Positions 8,478-17,715 of a stretch of DNA of 64,000 nucleotides are shown piece by piece (positions within the stretch are counted from its first letter, which is position 1; every line of letters begins with the position of its first letter). Under the pieces are notes generated by a model that saw only the letters and a list, made by a program, of their open reading frames with translations, was not told the DNA's origin and searched no databases. Source of the DNA: Burkholderia sp. lig30. Its GTDB lineage: Bacteria; Pseudomonadota; Gammaproteobacteria; Burkholderiales; Burkholderiaceae. The position numbers and the translations under genes are program-made. Location of the stretch: assembly GCF_000687455.2 (NCBI RefSeq), contig NZ_JGVW01000081.1:30284-94283 (forward strand), read 5' to 3'.

Positions 8478-8980
8478 CTACAACGTCTCGATCGCGAGTG
8501 CAATGCCCTGCCCTCCGCCGATACAAAGCGTAACGATGCCGCGCTTCAGGCCATCGCGCCGCATCGAGTAAATCAGACGCGTCGCAAGCACGGCTCCGGT
8601 TGCGCCGATCGGATGGCCATGCGCAATGGCGCCCCCTTCGACGTTGACGACATCCTCCGCGAGCCCGAGCTCCCGAATGACCGCGATCGGCACCGCAGCG
8701 AATGCTTCGTTGATTTCCACACGGTCGACGTCGGACAACTTCCACCCGGCGCGATTCAGCGCGATCCGGACCGCCGGAACCGGCCCAAGGCCGAACATGC
8801 CGGGTTTCACCGCCGCCACACCGTAAGCAACCAGACGGGCCGCCGGTGCGATGCCATGCGCATCGGCGAACCGGCGCGACGCCATCAGCATCGCGGCCGC
8901 ACCGCTGTTGAGTCCCGGCGCATTGCCGGCCGTGATCGTCCCGTCTGCGCGGAAACCAGGATCGGCCCGCCATAGGCCAT
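8478..8980 (-). pseudogene. Truncated thiolase (acetyl-CoA acetyltransferase), C-terminal part only
   Basis: The frame from about 8980 to the stop at 8478-8480 encodes the C-terminal thiolase domain: FRADGTITAGNAPGLNSGAA, then the catalytic NEAFA, the histidine motif GGAIAHGHPIGATG, and the late catalytic cysteine in CIGGGQGIA. The N-terminal half, with the nucleophilic cysteine, is absent. Homology stops only a few bases from the stop codon of the marR gene (8984). A complete thiolase is about 390 residues; only about 165 remain, so this cannot be active. Confidence 0.85.
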
Positions 8981-8983
8981 CGA

Positions 8984-9409
8984 TCACGCAGCGGTCATGT
9001 CGAACAATTCCGCCCGCAACGCCTTGGCTCGCGCACTCCCGAACCTGGACTCGAACTCCGCTTGCGCGGCCAGCCATGCCTGCCGCGCACGCTCAAGCGT
9101 TTTCACACCGGCCTTTGTCAGGCTGAACACGTACGTACGCGCATCGTGCACCGACGTTTCGGTATCGACGAGCCCGTCACGCTGCAATGGCTTGAGCGCC
9201 CTGAGAAGCGACGTGCGCTCCATCACCATTGCCTCGGTGAGCTCGACCATCGTGGTGTGCGGGTGTCGAGCGATGTGTGCCAGGATCGTGAATTGCGCCG
9301 GCGTGACCCCGGCCTCGCTCAGATGCCGGTCGTACAACTGCGTGACGTAGCGCGCCGCCTGGCGCAGCGCGAAACAATTGCAATCGGCGTAGGAAACAGT
9401 CGTGCTCAT
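8984..9409 (-). CDS. MarR-family regulator of the adjacent efflux operon
   Basis: 141 residues, typical for MarR. The winged helix (about residues 40-105) includes TTMVELTEAMVMERTSLLRA and a wing with SVHDARTYVFSLTKAG (D-x-R motif). The ATG at 9409 is preferred over upstream in-frame codons because it gives the family length and leaves the operator at 9427-9438 outside the gene. The efflux genes at 9535-13662 point the same way just upstream, and the same palindrome lies at their promoter, so it very likely represses both itself and the pump and is released by a pump substrate. Confidence 0.9.
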   Translation of the reverse strand: MSTTVSYADCNCFALRQAARYVTQLYDRHLSEAGVTPAQFTILAHIARHPHTTMVELTEAMVMERTSLLRALKPLQRDGLVDTETSVHDARTYVFSLTKAGVKTLERARQAWLAAQAEFESRFGSARAKALRAELFDMTAA

Positions 9410-9426
9410 GTCAAAAACTCTACATG

Positions 9427-9438
9427 GTGCGTATGCAC
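9427..9438. promoter_or_regulatory. Palindromic operator upstream of marR
   Basis: GTGCGTATGCAC ends 18 bp from the marR start codon. The identical 12-mer is at 13672-13683 and a one-base variant, perfectly palindromic, is at 13797-13808. Shared occurrence at the promoters of marR and the efflux operon marks it as the likely MarR binding site. Confidence 0.75.
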
Positions 9439-9534
9439 AAATGCAAGTACATTTTTGTGGCGCCGCCGGAGCGGCGAGGTATCGGGCCGCGGTCTCGTTC
9501 TCGCGGTCGCGGTAATACGCGGCTCGTTCCGTCA

Positions 9535-10959
9535 TCACCTGCTGGCGGACGTCTGCGAAGCCGAGTCGGGATCGACCGTCCAGCCGCCACCGAGCGACCG
9601 ATACAACGCGACGGCAGCAAGCGCGTGATCTCGCTTCGCCTGATTCAGGGATTCGTCATCGTGCAGATAGCTCTCCTGCGCAGTCAGCACATCGAGAAAG
9701 CTCGATGCGCCGCCCTTGTAGAGTTCGTTCGACAACCGGAGTGCGTCGCCGGAAGCATGCAGCGCCGTACCGAGCCGATCCACCGCGCTCGATGAACTGA
9801 CGAGATCGCTGCGGGTGTCCTCGATCTCCTTCAACGCGTTCAGCATCGCCTGGTTCAAGTTGAGCTGCGACTCCCGCATCTTGCTTTCGCTCTTCGCGAT
9901 ATCCGCACTGATGCGGCCGCCATTGAAGATCGGGCTGGTCACGCCGAGCGCCGCGCTGAACAGGTTGTTCGTCAGCGTCGGCATCCCCAGGAAGGAAGCC
10001 GCCATCAGGCCGTCCGTCAGATTGATCGAGAACTTCGGATACCGTTCTGCCTTCGCCGCACCGACTTCCGCCGCGCGTTGCTGGACGCCGGCGTACGCGA
10101 CACGAATGTCCGGCCGGCGCAGCAGCGCTTCGGACGGCAGCATGCGGGGCGCCGACGTATGCGGCACGGGGATGTCAGCGCTACCCAGCGTCAGCGCATC
10201 GACGCTTTCCGGCGTGCGGCCGGTGTAGACCGCAATCAGGCTGAGCTGGTGCTGGATTCTCGATTGCACCGGCGGGATGCGGGCCTGCAGATCGCTCAAC
10301 TGGTTTTGTGCCCGCGCGACATCCAGCTTCGTCGACAGCCCGTATCGCATTCTTTCGCTGGTCAGCCGAAGCGTGCGCTCGCGAATCCGCTCGTTATCCT
10401 CGAGAATGCGCAAATCTGCTTGCGCCCAGCGCAGCTCGACATAGGCATCGGCGGTATCGGCCGCCACTGCCAGTCGCAACGCATTCAGCGATTCCTGCGT
10501 GCCCTTCGCCTGCGCCTTCGCTGCAAGCAGCGCAAGGCGCTCTCCGCCGAATACGTCCGGATTCCAGCTCGCGGACAAGCCGAATCCGGCCTGCCGCACA
10601 TACCCGGCGGGCGGCGGCACATTGATGCGGGAATGGCTTGCCGTCCCGTTGGCGTCCAGCTCCGGCATCAGCGCGGCGCGGCGAATCCGGGTCTCGGACT
10701 CGGCCTGCCTGACCCGCTCGGCCGAAGCCTGCACGTCGAGGTTCTGGTCGAGCACCGACGCAATCAGTGCATGCATCACCGGATCGCCGAATTGCTTCCA
10801 CCACGTGTCCGCATCGGCAGCGTCCTGCGGCACGTCGACGGCGTAGGAAGCGGGCGCAACCCCGGAAACCTGCTGTTGCAGGTCCGGATGGCTTGCGGGC
10901 TGCACCGCGCATGCCGCAAGCGCCAGGCCGGCGGCAATCGCAATAAGCGTCGATTTCAT
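9535..10959 (-). CDS. NodT-type outer-membrane efflux lipoprotein
   Basis: 474 residues. The start MKSTLIAIAAGLALAACAVQ is a lipoprotein signal with the lipobox LAAC. Two outer-membrane efflux repeats follow, containing long amphipathic helices (DLRILEDNERIRERTLRLTS) and the strand-turn GFGLSASWNPDVFGGER. It forms the TolC-like trimeric duct of a tripartite pump. The ATG at 10957-10959 begins 10 bp after the MFS gene stop, so it is the third gene of the operon. An upstream in-frame extension to 11061 would overlap the MFS gene and was rejected. Confidence 0.93.
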   Translation of the reverse strand: MKSTLIAIAAGLALAACAVQPASHPDLQQQVSGVAPASYAVDVPQDAADADTWWKQFGDPVMHALIASVLDQNLDVQASAERVRQAESETRIRRAALMPELDANGTASHSRINVPPPAGYVRQAGFGLSASWNPDVFGGERLALLAAKAQAKGTQESLNALRLAVAADTADAYVELRWAQADLRILEDNERIRERTLRLTSERMRYGLSTKLDVARAQNQLSDLQARIPPVQSRIQHQLSLIAVYTGRTPESVDALTLGSADIPVPHTSAPRMLPSEALLRRPDIRVAYAGVQQRAAEVGAAKAERYPKFSINLTDGLMAASFLGMPTLTNNLFSAALGVTSPIFNGGRISADIAKSESKMRESQLNLNQAMLNALKEIEDTRSDLVSSSSAVDRLGTALHASGDALRLSNELYKGGASSFLDVLTAQESYLHDDESLNQAKRDHALAAVALYRSLGGGWTVDPDSASQTSASR

Positions 10960-10969
10960 CGTGTCTACC

Positions 10970-12544
10970 TCAATGAGCGTCGGGCGGCGGCGCCGCACCA
11001 TCAATTGGACGAGCGAGCAGCGCGCATGCAATCGCGACGACGAAGCAGCACGCAACCGCAAAGAACGTGTCGGAGAAAGTCAGCGTCAACGCTTCGCGCA
11101 TCGCGAGATTGTGCAGGGACGCCAGCCCCGCTTCGCGGGCCGCCAGAACATCGCCCGCAACGGCTTGCAGATGTGACGACGTGCCCGACAGCAACGCTTC
11201 GATGACGGGGCGCCCCTCCGTCACATGCTCGTTCAGGCGCAGGTAATGCAGGTTCAGCCTGTCGTTCAGCATGGTGTTGCAGACGGCCACGCCGATCGCG
11301 CCGCCGAGATTTCGCATCAGATTGAACAAGCCGCTGGCCGACTTCAGACGAGACGGCGGCAACGAACCCAGCGCAAGCGTCACGATCGGCGGAATGCAGA
11401 ATTGCTGCCCGATGCCGCGCAAGATCTGCGGAAGCAGCAGCTCCTTCCAGCCCCAGTCGCTCGTCAACGGCACATACAGGTAGCAGCCGAGGCCAAACGT
11501 CACCAGCCCGAACAGGTTCAGCCAGCGCAGATCGATACGCTGCGCGAGCCTCGAATAGACCGTCAGCGCGACAAGTTGCGCGCAGCCCACCGAAAGCAGT
11601 GCAATGCCGATCTGCAGCGAATTGAAGCCGCGCACCCGCCCGAGGAACACCGGCGTCAGGAACACCGTACAGAAGATGCCGATGCCCGTGATGAACGACA
11701 ACACCGAGCCGATTGCAAAATTCCGGATGTTCATCGCACGGAGATCGACAATCGGCTCACGCGCGGTGAACGCGTGCACGAGGAACAGGAAGCCGCAGAT
11801 CGCCATGATCCAGACGCACACGAGGATCGTGGTGTCGCCGAGCCAGTTCTTGCGGGGCCCTTCTTCCAGCACGTATTCGAGGCAACCCAGAAAACCCGAC
11901 ATCAGCAGGATGCCGAGGTAGTCCCCCTTCTTCAGCAGACTGATGTCTGCCGTATCGATGCGAACGAACTTCGGCACCAGAACCGTCACTGCCAAACCAG
12001 GAACGAGATTCAGGTAAAAGAGCCAATGCCACGACCATTGGTCGGTAATCCAGCCGCCGACCACGGGACCGATGGCAGGCGCGAGCGAAGCCAGTGCGCC
12101 GATCGTGGTCGATGCGATCACGCGTTGCTTGCCCGGGAACAGCACGAATGCCGTCGTGAACACCGTCGGGATCATCGCCGCACCCAGCGCGCCCTGAAGC
12201 GCGCGAAAGATGATCTCCGAGTTCATGTCCCACGCAATCCCGCAGAGCATGCTGGTCATCGTGAAGCCCAGCGCCGAACCGGCAAACAGCCAGCGCGTGG
12301 AGAACACGCGCGTCAGCCAGCCGGACATCGGGATCACGATGATTTCGGCGATGAGATAGGCGGTCTGAATCCACGACAGCTCATCCTGGCTCGCGGACAG
12401 CCCTCCGCCGATATCCTTCAGCGACGACGCCACGATCTGGATGTCGAGCGTCGCCATGAAGAACCCGACGCACATCAGCCCGAATGCGAAAATCTTCTGC
12501 GCGTTCGGCATGTCCGCCGGATTGCCCGAAGCATGTGATGTCAT
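10970..12544 (-). CDS. EmrB-type MFS multidrug efflux pump (DHA2)
   Basis: 524 residues with about 14 hydrophobic helices, as in the DHA2 subfamily. Motifs include the segment ATLDIQIVASSLKDIGGGL in helix 1, AYLIAEIIVIPMSGWLTRVF, and the helix-5 motif C-like ASLAPAIGPVVGGW. It works as a proton-driven inner-membrane exporter coupled to the adaptor encoded upstream and the outer-membrane duct encoded downstream. It starts 20 bp after the adaptor gene stop. Substrates cannot be read; EmrAB relatives export hydrophobic toxicants and phenolic compounds. Confidence 0.93.
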   Translation of the reverse strand: MTSHASGNPADMPNAQKIFAFGLMCVGFFMATLDIQIVASSLKDIGGGLSASQDELSWIQTAYLIAEIIVIPMSGWLTRVFSTRWLFAGSALGFTMTSMLCGIAWDMNSEIIFRALQGALGAAMIPTVFTTAFVLFPGKQRVIASTTIGALASLAPAIGPVVGGWITDQWSWHWLFYLNLVPGLAVTVLVPKFVRIDTADISLLKKGDYLGILLMSGFLGCLEYVLEEGPRKNWLGDTTILVCVWIMAICGFLFLVHAFTAREPIVDLRAMNIRNFAIGSVLSFITGIGIFCTVFLTPVFLGRVRGFNSLQIGIALLSVGCAQLVALTVYSRLAQRIDLRWLNLFGLVTFGLGCYLYVPLTSDWGWKELLLPQILRGIGQQFCIPPIVTLALGSLPPSRLKSASGLFNLMRNLGGAIGVAVCNTMLNDRLNLHYLRLNEHVTEGRPVIEALLSGTSSHLQAVAGDVLAAREAGLASLHNLAMREALTLTFSDTFFAVACCFVVAIACALLARPIDGAAPPPDAH

Positions 12545-12564
12545 GATCGCATCTCCATTTTCAA

Positions 12565-13662
12565 TCAGTCGTTGCGTTGACGCGCATGGTCAAGATGGAC
12601 GTCAACGACGGCGGACAGGCCCGGGCGAAGATACGTTGCCGAATCCCCGGGCACGTCGAGGACGATGCGCACCGGGACGCGCTGGACGATCTTCGTGAAG
12701 TTGCCGGTGGCATTCTCGGGCGGGAGCACGCTGAAGGTCGCGCCGGTGGCGGGCGCGATGCTGTGGACCGTCCCGCGGATCGTGCCGGCATGCGCATCGA
12801 GCGTGACTTCTGCCGGATCGCCGTCGTGCATCTTCTTCAACTGGTCTTCCTTGAAGTTCGCATCGACCCAGAGGCCATTCGCGGGAACGACCGTGAGCAT
12901 CGACACGCCCGCGCTGGCCAGCAGGCCGACCCGGGCAGTGCGATTGCCGACATATCCGTCGACCGGGGAGCGGATCGTCGTGTACTCGACGTTGAGTTCG
13001 GCGTAACGCTGTTCCGCCTGAGCCTTCGCGACACCGGCCTCGGCATCGACGATCTGGGCGTCGAGAACCGTCAATTGCCGCTTCGATGCGAGCAATGAAG
13101 CGTTGCTGCCATCGACCCCGGCCTTCGCCTTGGCGAACGATGCATCCGCCTGCTCGACGAGCTGGTTCGAGACCGCATCGTCCTTGACGAGTTGACGGTA
13201 GCGGGCCTTGTCCGCGCTCGTGCGAACCAGCTCGGCATGAGCCGAATCGACGCCTGCCGATTGCTGATCGATGATCGCAAGCTGGAGCTGCCGCTTCGCC
13301 TTGAGTTCGTTCAGCGATGCTTCCGCACCATTGACCGCCGCGACGGCCTGCGCGAGCTTCGCGGCATAATCGCGGGCATCGAGCCGGATCAGAACCTGGT
13401 TCGCTTTGACGAACTGGTTGTCCTTGACCAGAACCTGGTCAACGAAGCCGGTTACCTTCGGGGAGATCACGGTAACGTCCCCGCCGACGTATGCATCGTC
13501 GGTCGATTGCACCCAGCGCCCGATCGCAAACCAGTAAGTGCCGGCGACACAGATCACGACAACGACGCCGATGACGGCAAGCAGCATCCACGGAATGTTC
13601 CGGACGCGGGGCTTGAGCGCCATGTCGGCCGCGGTGGGGTTTTGAACGGGTGTCGTACTCAT
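12565..13662 (-). CDS. HlyD/EmrA-type membrane fusion protein
   Basis: 365 residues. A single membrane anchor (about residues 25-47, WMLLAVIGVVVVICVAGTYW) is followed by a lipoyl half-motif around DAYVGGDVTVISPKVTGFVD, a long alpha-helical hairpin (about 90-200), the returning lipoyl part TIRSPVDGYVGNRTARVG and a beta-barrel. It bridges the MFS pump and the outer-membrane duct. The ATG at 13660-13662 is taken; a GTG at 13683 would overlap the operator palindrome. First gene of the adaptor-pump-duct operon. Confidence 0.93.
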   Translation of the reverse strand: MSTTPVQNPTAADMALKPRVRNIPWMLLAVIGVVVVICVAGTYWFAIGRWVQSTDDAYVGGDVTVISPKVTGFVDQVLVKDNQFVKANQVLIRLDARDYAAKLAQAVAAVNGAEASLNELKAKRQLQLAIIDQQSAGVDSAHAELVRTSADKARYRQLVKDDAVSNQLVEQADASFAKAKAGVDGSNASLLASKRQLTVLDAQIVDAEAGVAKAQAEQRYAELNVEYTTIRSPVDGYVGNRTARVGLLASAGVSMLTVVPANGLWVDANFKEDQLKKMHDGDPAEVTLDAHAGTIRGTVHSIAPATGATFSVLPPENATGNFTKIVQRVPVRIVLDVPGDSATYLRPGLSAVVDVHLDHARQRND

Positions 13663-13671
13663 GGCATATAT

Positions 13672-13683
13672 GTGCGTATGCAC
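13672..13683. promoter_or_regulatory. Palindromic operator, proximal copy at the efflux operon
   Basis: GTGCGTATGCAC lies 9 bp upstream of the adaptor start codon, embedded in CATATATGTGCGTATGCACT, which recurs with one change at 13790-13809. A protein bound here would cover the start of the transcript or the ribosome-binding region. Confidence 0.75.
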
Positions 13684-14226
13684 TCCTATAGCGTGACGAA
13701 ATCGCTACGACACTCGCAGCGTGCGGGTTGGAAAATTTCCGGCGGCGGAACCCGGGAGCGGGTTGCCTGGCGTTTACCGATGCACGAATCATATATGTGC
13801 ATATGCACTTCTTCAACAGCACGAGTCGACAAGAAATTGTTGCAACTTCAGCATGCGTCACGAGCCGGGCGGGTTGGTTCTGCTGCAGCAACGCGGCCCG
13901 CAATGATGTGAGGAATGGCACGAACGACCGAATGCTCGATGCCGCCCCGGGAACATCGATGTCCGGGAAGGCGACGTGACAGATCTTGCCGGCGACGACG
14001 AGGAGCCGATCGCATAAGCCGGCTCCTCCGGAGAAAGGACGGACATTGTTCGCGTTGAGAAAACACAGTTGAAGCGGGCCAAAGATTTATCGAACCGGCA
14101 GCAAAGACCAGAATTCGTGCATTGCTCCTGTGATCCTCCATTTTCACCATTGCCTTCGCGACGAGCCGGCTTACCGCCCGTTCGAAGTGCTTTTATCAAC
14201 ATCCTTCCAAATAGGGAACGCTAATC
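13684..14226. other. Promoter region of efflux operon and SDR gene
   Basis: 543 bp. It contains the distal operator at 13797-13808. Small open frames in 13848-14202 show no family resemblance and are treated as non-coding. An AGGGA just before 14227 is the likely ribosome-binding site of the SDR gene. Confidence 0.5.
13797..13808. promoter_or_regulatory. Palindromic operator, distal copy (perfect palindrome)
   Basis: GTGCATATGCAC is fully self-complementary and sits in CATATATGTGCATATGCACT, a 20-mer that differs by one base from the proximal copy 125 bp away. Two sites at this spacing could allow looping or cooperative binding by MarR dimers. Confidence 0.75.
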
Positions 14227-14988
14227 ATGAAACTCAGCGGAAACACCGTGTTCATCACCGGCGGTACGTCGGGCATCGGCCGTGCACTGGCGGAAGCCTT
14301 TCACAAGCGCGGCAACAAGGTTATCGTCGCGGGCCGGCGCAAGGCGCTGCTCGATGACATCGCGAACGCAAATCCCGGCATCGACACCGTCGAACTCGAT
14401 ATCGGCGACGCAGCGCAGATTCGCGAAGTCGCCGCGCAATTGATCGAACGCTATCCGGCCCTGAACGTCGTGATCAATAACGCGGGCATCATGCCGTTCG
14501 ACGACGCCGGCGGCCCGCTCGACGACGCTCAGGCCGTGCGTCTCGTCAACACGAACCTGCTCGGCCCCGTACGCGTGAGCGCCGCGTTCGTCGAGCACCT
14601 GAAACGGCAGCCCGATTCAACCATCATCAACAACAGTTCGGCGCTCGCGTACGTGCCGCTCGCGGCGACCGCGCTGTATTCGGCCACCAAGGCGGCGATC
14701 CACTCGTACACGCTGTCGCAACGCTTCGTGCTGCGCGATACGAGCGTGCGGGTGCTCGAAATCGCGCCGCCCTGGGTCGACACCGATCTGATCCACAAGA
14801 GCGGCGACCCGCGCGCGATGCCGCTCGACGCGTTCATCGCCGAAACGATGACGCTACTGGAAACCGCGACGACCGAAGTCGTCGTCGACGCGGCCAAACC
14901 GCTGCGCGACAACGCGGGACCCAACGAGCATGCGTTCGTCGACCAGTTCAACCAGTTCATCGCCGACAACCCGATTCCCGTCGCATGA
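14227..14988 (+). CDS. Short-chain dehydrogenase/reductase (DltE-like)
   Basis: 253 residues. Classical SDR motifs are complete: TGGTSGIG for nucleotide binding (residues 11-18), NNAG near residue 86, a serine in NNSSALAY, and the catalytic YSATK near residue 153. The extended C-terminal region and the start KLSGNTVFITGGTSGIGRAL resemble the DltE-like branch (COG3967). Substrate unknown; it probably reduces a small carbonyl with NAD(P)H. It stands alone between the efflux promoter region and a convergent MFS gene. Part of it is duplicated as a scar at 5742-5803. Confidence 0.88.
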   Translation: MKLSGNTVFITGGTSGIGRALAEAFHKRGNKVIVAGRRKALLDDIANANPGIDTVELDIGDAAQIREVAAQLIERYPALNVVINNAGIMPFDDAGGPLDDAQAVRLVNTNLLGPVRVSAAFVEHLKRQPDSTIINNSSALAYVPLAATALYSATKAAIHSYTLSQRFVLRDTSVRVLEIAPPWVDTDLIHKSGDPRAMPLDAFIAETMTLLETATTEVVVDAAKPLRDNAGPNEHAFVDQFNQFIADNPIPVA

Positions 14989-15092
14989 GGGTCGTGCGCG
15001 CGGCGGTGTTTCCGCTGCGCGCAACGATGCAATCACAAAGCCGGTCAAAGCAACGCTCGAATACCGGCACATAATGGGCATCCGGGGTTGCT

Positions 15093-16295
15093 TCAGCGAT
15101 TAGCCTGCCGCGATCCGGCTCGAGCCGCGAGAATTGCCAGCGCCGCGCCCGTGGCAAGCAGCGCCGCGCTCATGCCGAACGTCGCTCGATAGCCACGCCA
15201 GTCGAACAACGCGCCACCGACGATCGCGCCTGCCGTAATCGCAAGTTGAACAACCGCCACCATGAGCCCGCCGCCGGCTTCTGCGTCCTGCGGTAGCGTT
15301 CTCGCCAACCACGTCCACCAGCCAACCGGCGCTGCGGTTGCAACCAGCCCCCAGACACCCAGCAGGACAGCCGTCGCCATCACGGAACTACCGCACGAAA
15401 CGAGTGCGATGGCGATCACCGCCATCAGTGCGGGAATAACGATCAACGTTCGGTCAATGCCGCCTTTCAAGATTGTCCCGATCAAGGTCGTCCCGACGAA
15501 CCCGGCCACACCAATGACGAGAAGAATGGTGGACAGCATGGACGCGCCAACATGGGTGACCGATTCGAGAAAGGGCCGTAAATACGTGAACAACGTGAAC
15601 TGGCCCATGAAAAGCAGGCTGACTGCGGCCATGCCCAAAGCGACGGGAGCGCGGGTCAGCAGCTTGAAGGCGTTGCCGGCGCCGGATTCGCCTCCAACCT
15701 TCATCGGGGGAAGGCTGAACAGCTTCCAGACGAAGGCAATGGCCGCTACCGGAACGACGCCGAAGAATGCCCACCGCCAGCCGATGATGGCGCCGAGAAA
15801 GCTGCCCAGCGGGGCCGCCACCACCGTCGCCAACGCATTGCCTCCGTTCACGATGGCCAACGCGCGCGGAACGTGATGATCCGGCACGAGCCGCATCGCC
15901 GTCGCCGCCGACATCGACCAGAAGCCGCCAATGGCAACACCGATCAGTGCTCGACCGGCCATGAAGGCCACATAGTTCGGGGCAAAGGCCACGACCGTTC
16001 CTGAAACGATCATCAGCAGCGTAAGCGACAGCAGCAACACCTTGCGGTCGAGCCTTCCGGCGAGCGATGCAACGAAGAGACTTGTGAGCAGGGCAAATGC
16101 ACCGGAAACGGACATGGCCTGCCCTGCCTGCCCCTCGCTGATGTGCAGATCGGCCGCGATGGGTGTCAGCAAGCTGACCGGCATGAACTCGGAAGCGACC
16201 AGGGCGAACGCACCCAGCGACATCGCGAGCACCGCGCCCCATGCCGCCGCACTGCCGAGGTGTTCCACGCTGCCGGAGGCGATATTGGATTGCAT
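15093..16295 (-). CDS. MFS exporter (DHA1/AraJ-like)
   Basis: 400 residues with about 12 hydrophobic helices. Family features include LGAFALVASEFMPVSLLTPI in helix 1, the helix 2-3 loop LAGRLDRKVLLL, and GRALIGVAIGGFWSMSAATA in helix 4, as in arabinose/purine-ribonucleoside exporters of the AraJ/NepI group. The ATG at 16293-16295 is chosen; an in-frame TTG 12 bases upstream is possible. It follows the hydrolase gene at 16392-17420 in the same direction with a 96-bp gap, so the two may be co-transcribed under the LysR regulator at 17716. Confidence 0.88.
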   Translation of the reverse strand: MQSNIASGSVEHLGSAAAWGAVLAMSLGAFALVASEFMPVSLLTPIAADLHISEGQAGQAMSVSGAFALLTSLFVASLAGRLDRKVLLLSLTLLMIVSGTVVAFAPNYVAFMAGRALIGVAIGGFWSMSAATAMRLVPDHHVPRALAIVNGGNALATVVAAPLGSFLGAIIGWRWAFFGVVPVAAIAFVWKLFSLPPMKVGGESGAGNAFKLLTRAPVALGMAAVSLLFMGQFTLFTYLRPFLESVTHVGASMLSTILLVIGVAGFVGTTLIGTILKGGIDRTLIVIPALMAVIAIALVSCGSSVMATAVLLGVWGLVATAAPVGWWTWLARTLPQDAEAGGGLMVAVVQLAITAGAIVGGALFDWRGYRATFGMSAALLATGAALAILAARAGSRQANR

Positions 16296-16391
16296 AGTCT
16301 TCTGCAAGTGATTCTCTGTGTATTTCCGGCGGTCCGGACCAACACGGCCCCGTGTTCGCAGGGCCTCCTGTCGTGACCGCTCGTCGTGGGC

Positions 16392-17420
16392 TTATTTCAG
16401 GTTGGCGCGGAAGAACACCGTCAATTTGTCGAACGGGATGAGATTGACGCGGTCGTAGAGATCCACGTGCCCCGCCCCCGGCACGATGACGAGTTCCTTG
16501 GGCTGGCCAGCGAGCTTGTAGGCCTCTTCGCTGAACTCCCGGGAGTGCGCCTCGGAACCCGTGATGAACAGCATGGGCCGAGGGGAAATCGTCTCGATGT
16601 CGTTGAACGGATAGAAGTTCAGGAACTTGACGTTGCTGGTGAGCGTCGGGTGCGTCGTGAGCTGCGGCGATGAGCCTTTGGGCGTGAACTCGCCCCGGGG
16701 TGTACGGTAGAAATCGAAAAACTCCCGCTGAATGGGATCCGTGTCGTTCTTCAACTCATGCACCGTCCCACTGGTGTATTCCGTCTTGCCGCCGGTGAAC
16801 TCCACATAGCGCTGCTCGGCCGCTGCCGCGATGGCCTGCTTGCGCTGCTCGACCGTTTGCGAATGCCGCAACCCGTTTCGGTTGGCCGCACCCATGTCAT
16901 ACATGCTGACTGTCGCGATGGCTTTCATGCGCGGATCGATCTTGGCCGCGCTGATGACGAAGCTGCCGCTGCCGCAGATCCCGAGAACGCCAATGCGCTC
17001 CCGATCAACGAAAGGCCGGGTGCCCAGGAAATCCACCGCGGCACTGAAATCCTCGGCATAGATGTCGGGCGAAACGGCGTTGCGCGGCTGGCCTTCGCTC
17101 TCGCCCCAGAACGACAAATCGAGGGAGAGTGTGACGAACCCTTGCTCGGCCAGCTTTTGCGCATACAGATTCGCGCTTTGCTCTTTGACCGCGCCCATGG
17201 GGTGGCCGACGATGATCGCGGGCTTCCTGGCATCCGGGTTCGGGTCGTTGGGCACGAAAAGATTCCCGGCAACGCTCATTTGATATTGATTCTTGAACGT
17301 CACCTTCTGCGGGGCCACCTTGTCGCTTTGATAAAAGTTGTTTGCACCGTTGGACATATCCGCCCCTATTGCCGTGAATGAACTGATCAGCAGCCCAAGC
17401 AGCGTGACGAGTCTTTTCAT
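16392..17420 (-). CDS. Exported alpha/beta hydrolase of the dienelactone hydrolase-like group
   Basis: 342 residues with a signal peptide of about 20 residues (MKRLVTLLGLLISSFTAIGA), so periplasmic. The fold includes IIVGHPMGAVKEQ for the oxyanion region and the nucleophile elbow GICGSG near residue 148. Aligned on GYCLGG of dienelactone hydrolases, this places cysteine rather than serine at the nucleophile position. The acid is in FITGSEAH or nearby and the histidine in GAGHVDLYD. Related YcjY-like proteins have no firm substrate. It is divergent from the LysR gene at 17716 with a 295-bp AT-rich spacer. Confidence 0.82.
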   Translation of the reverse strand: MKRLVTLLGLLISSFTAIGADMSNGANNFYQSDKVAPQKVTFKNQYQMSVAGNLFVPNDPNPDARKPAIIVGHPMGAVKEQSANLYAQKLAEQGFVTLSLDLSFWGESEGQPRNAVSPDIYAEDFSAAVDFLGTRPFVDRERIGVLGICGSGSFVISAAKIDPRMKAIATVSMYDMGAANRNGLRHSQTVEQRKQAIAAAAEQRYVEFTGGKTEYTSGTVHELKNDTDPIQREFFDFYRTPRGEFTPKGSSPQLTTHPTLTSNVKFLNFYPFNDIETISPRPMLFITGSEAHSREFSEEAYKLAGQPKELVIVPGAGHVDLYDRVNLIPFDKLTVFFRANLK

Positions 17421-17715
17421 GGAACCTTCCGTTGTCTGCGTGTCGCGGAACCGCCGAGCTGGCGTTGTCGCTGACGAATCGATGCTGACGTCGCCTGGCG
17501 CCTTCGCCTGCGACGGACGAATTGCAACGACCTGTCCGCATGAGCGGCTCTTGTCGCCCCTCGGTCGGCGTCACACGGTCGGAGCGACGAGGATCTGCTC
17601 CGGTCCGGTTCGCCGTGGCTTGACGCCATTCTTGCGAAAACGGATAAGCTTGATAAGCTAATAAATTCTTATATGCGTTAGAAGTCAGCCTAATAAATGC
17701 CCGCCGGGAGCTACC

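Noticed and set aside
11225..12538. 437-codon open frame opposite the EmrB-type pump gene
   Set aside because: Low-complexity Arg/Gln/His composition; the minus strand encodes a full 14-helix MFS protein.
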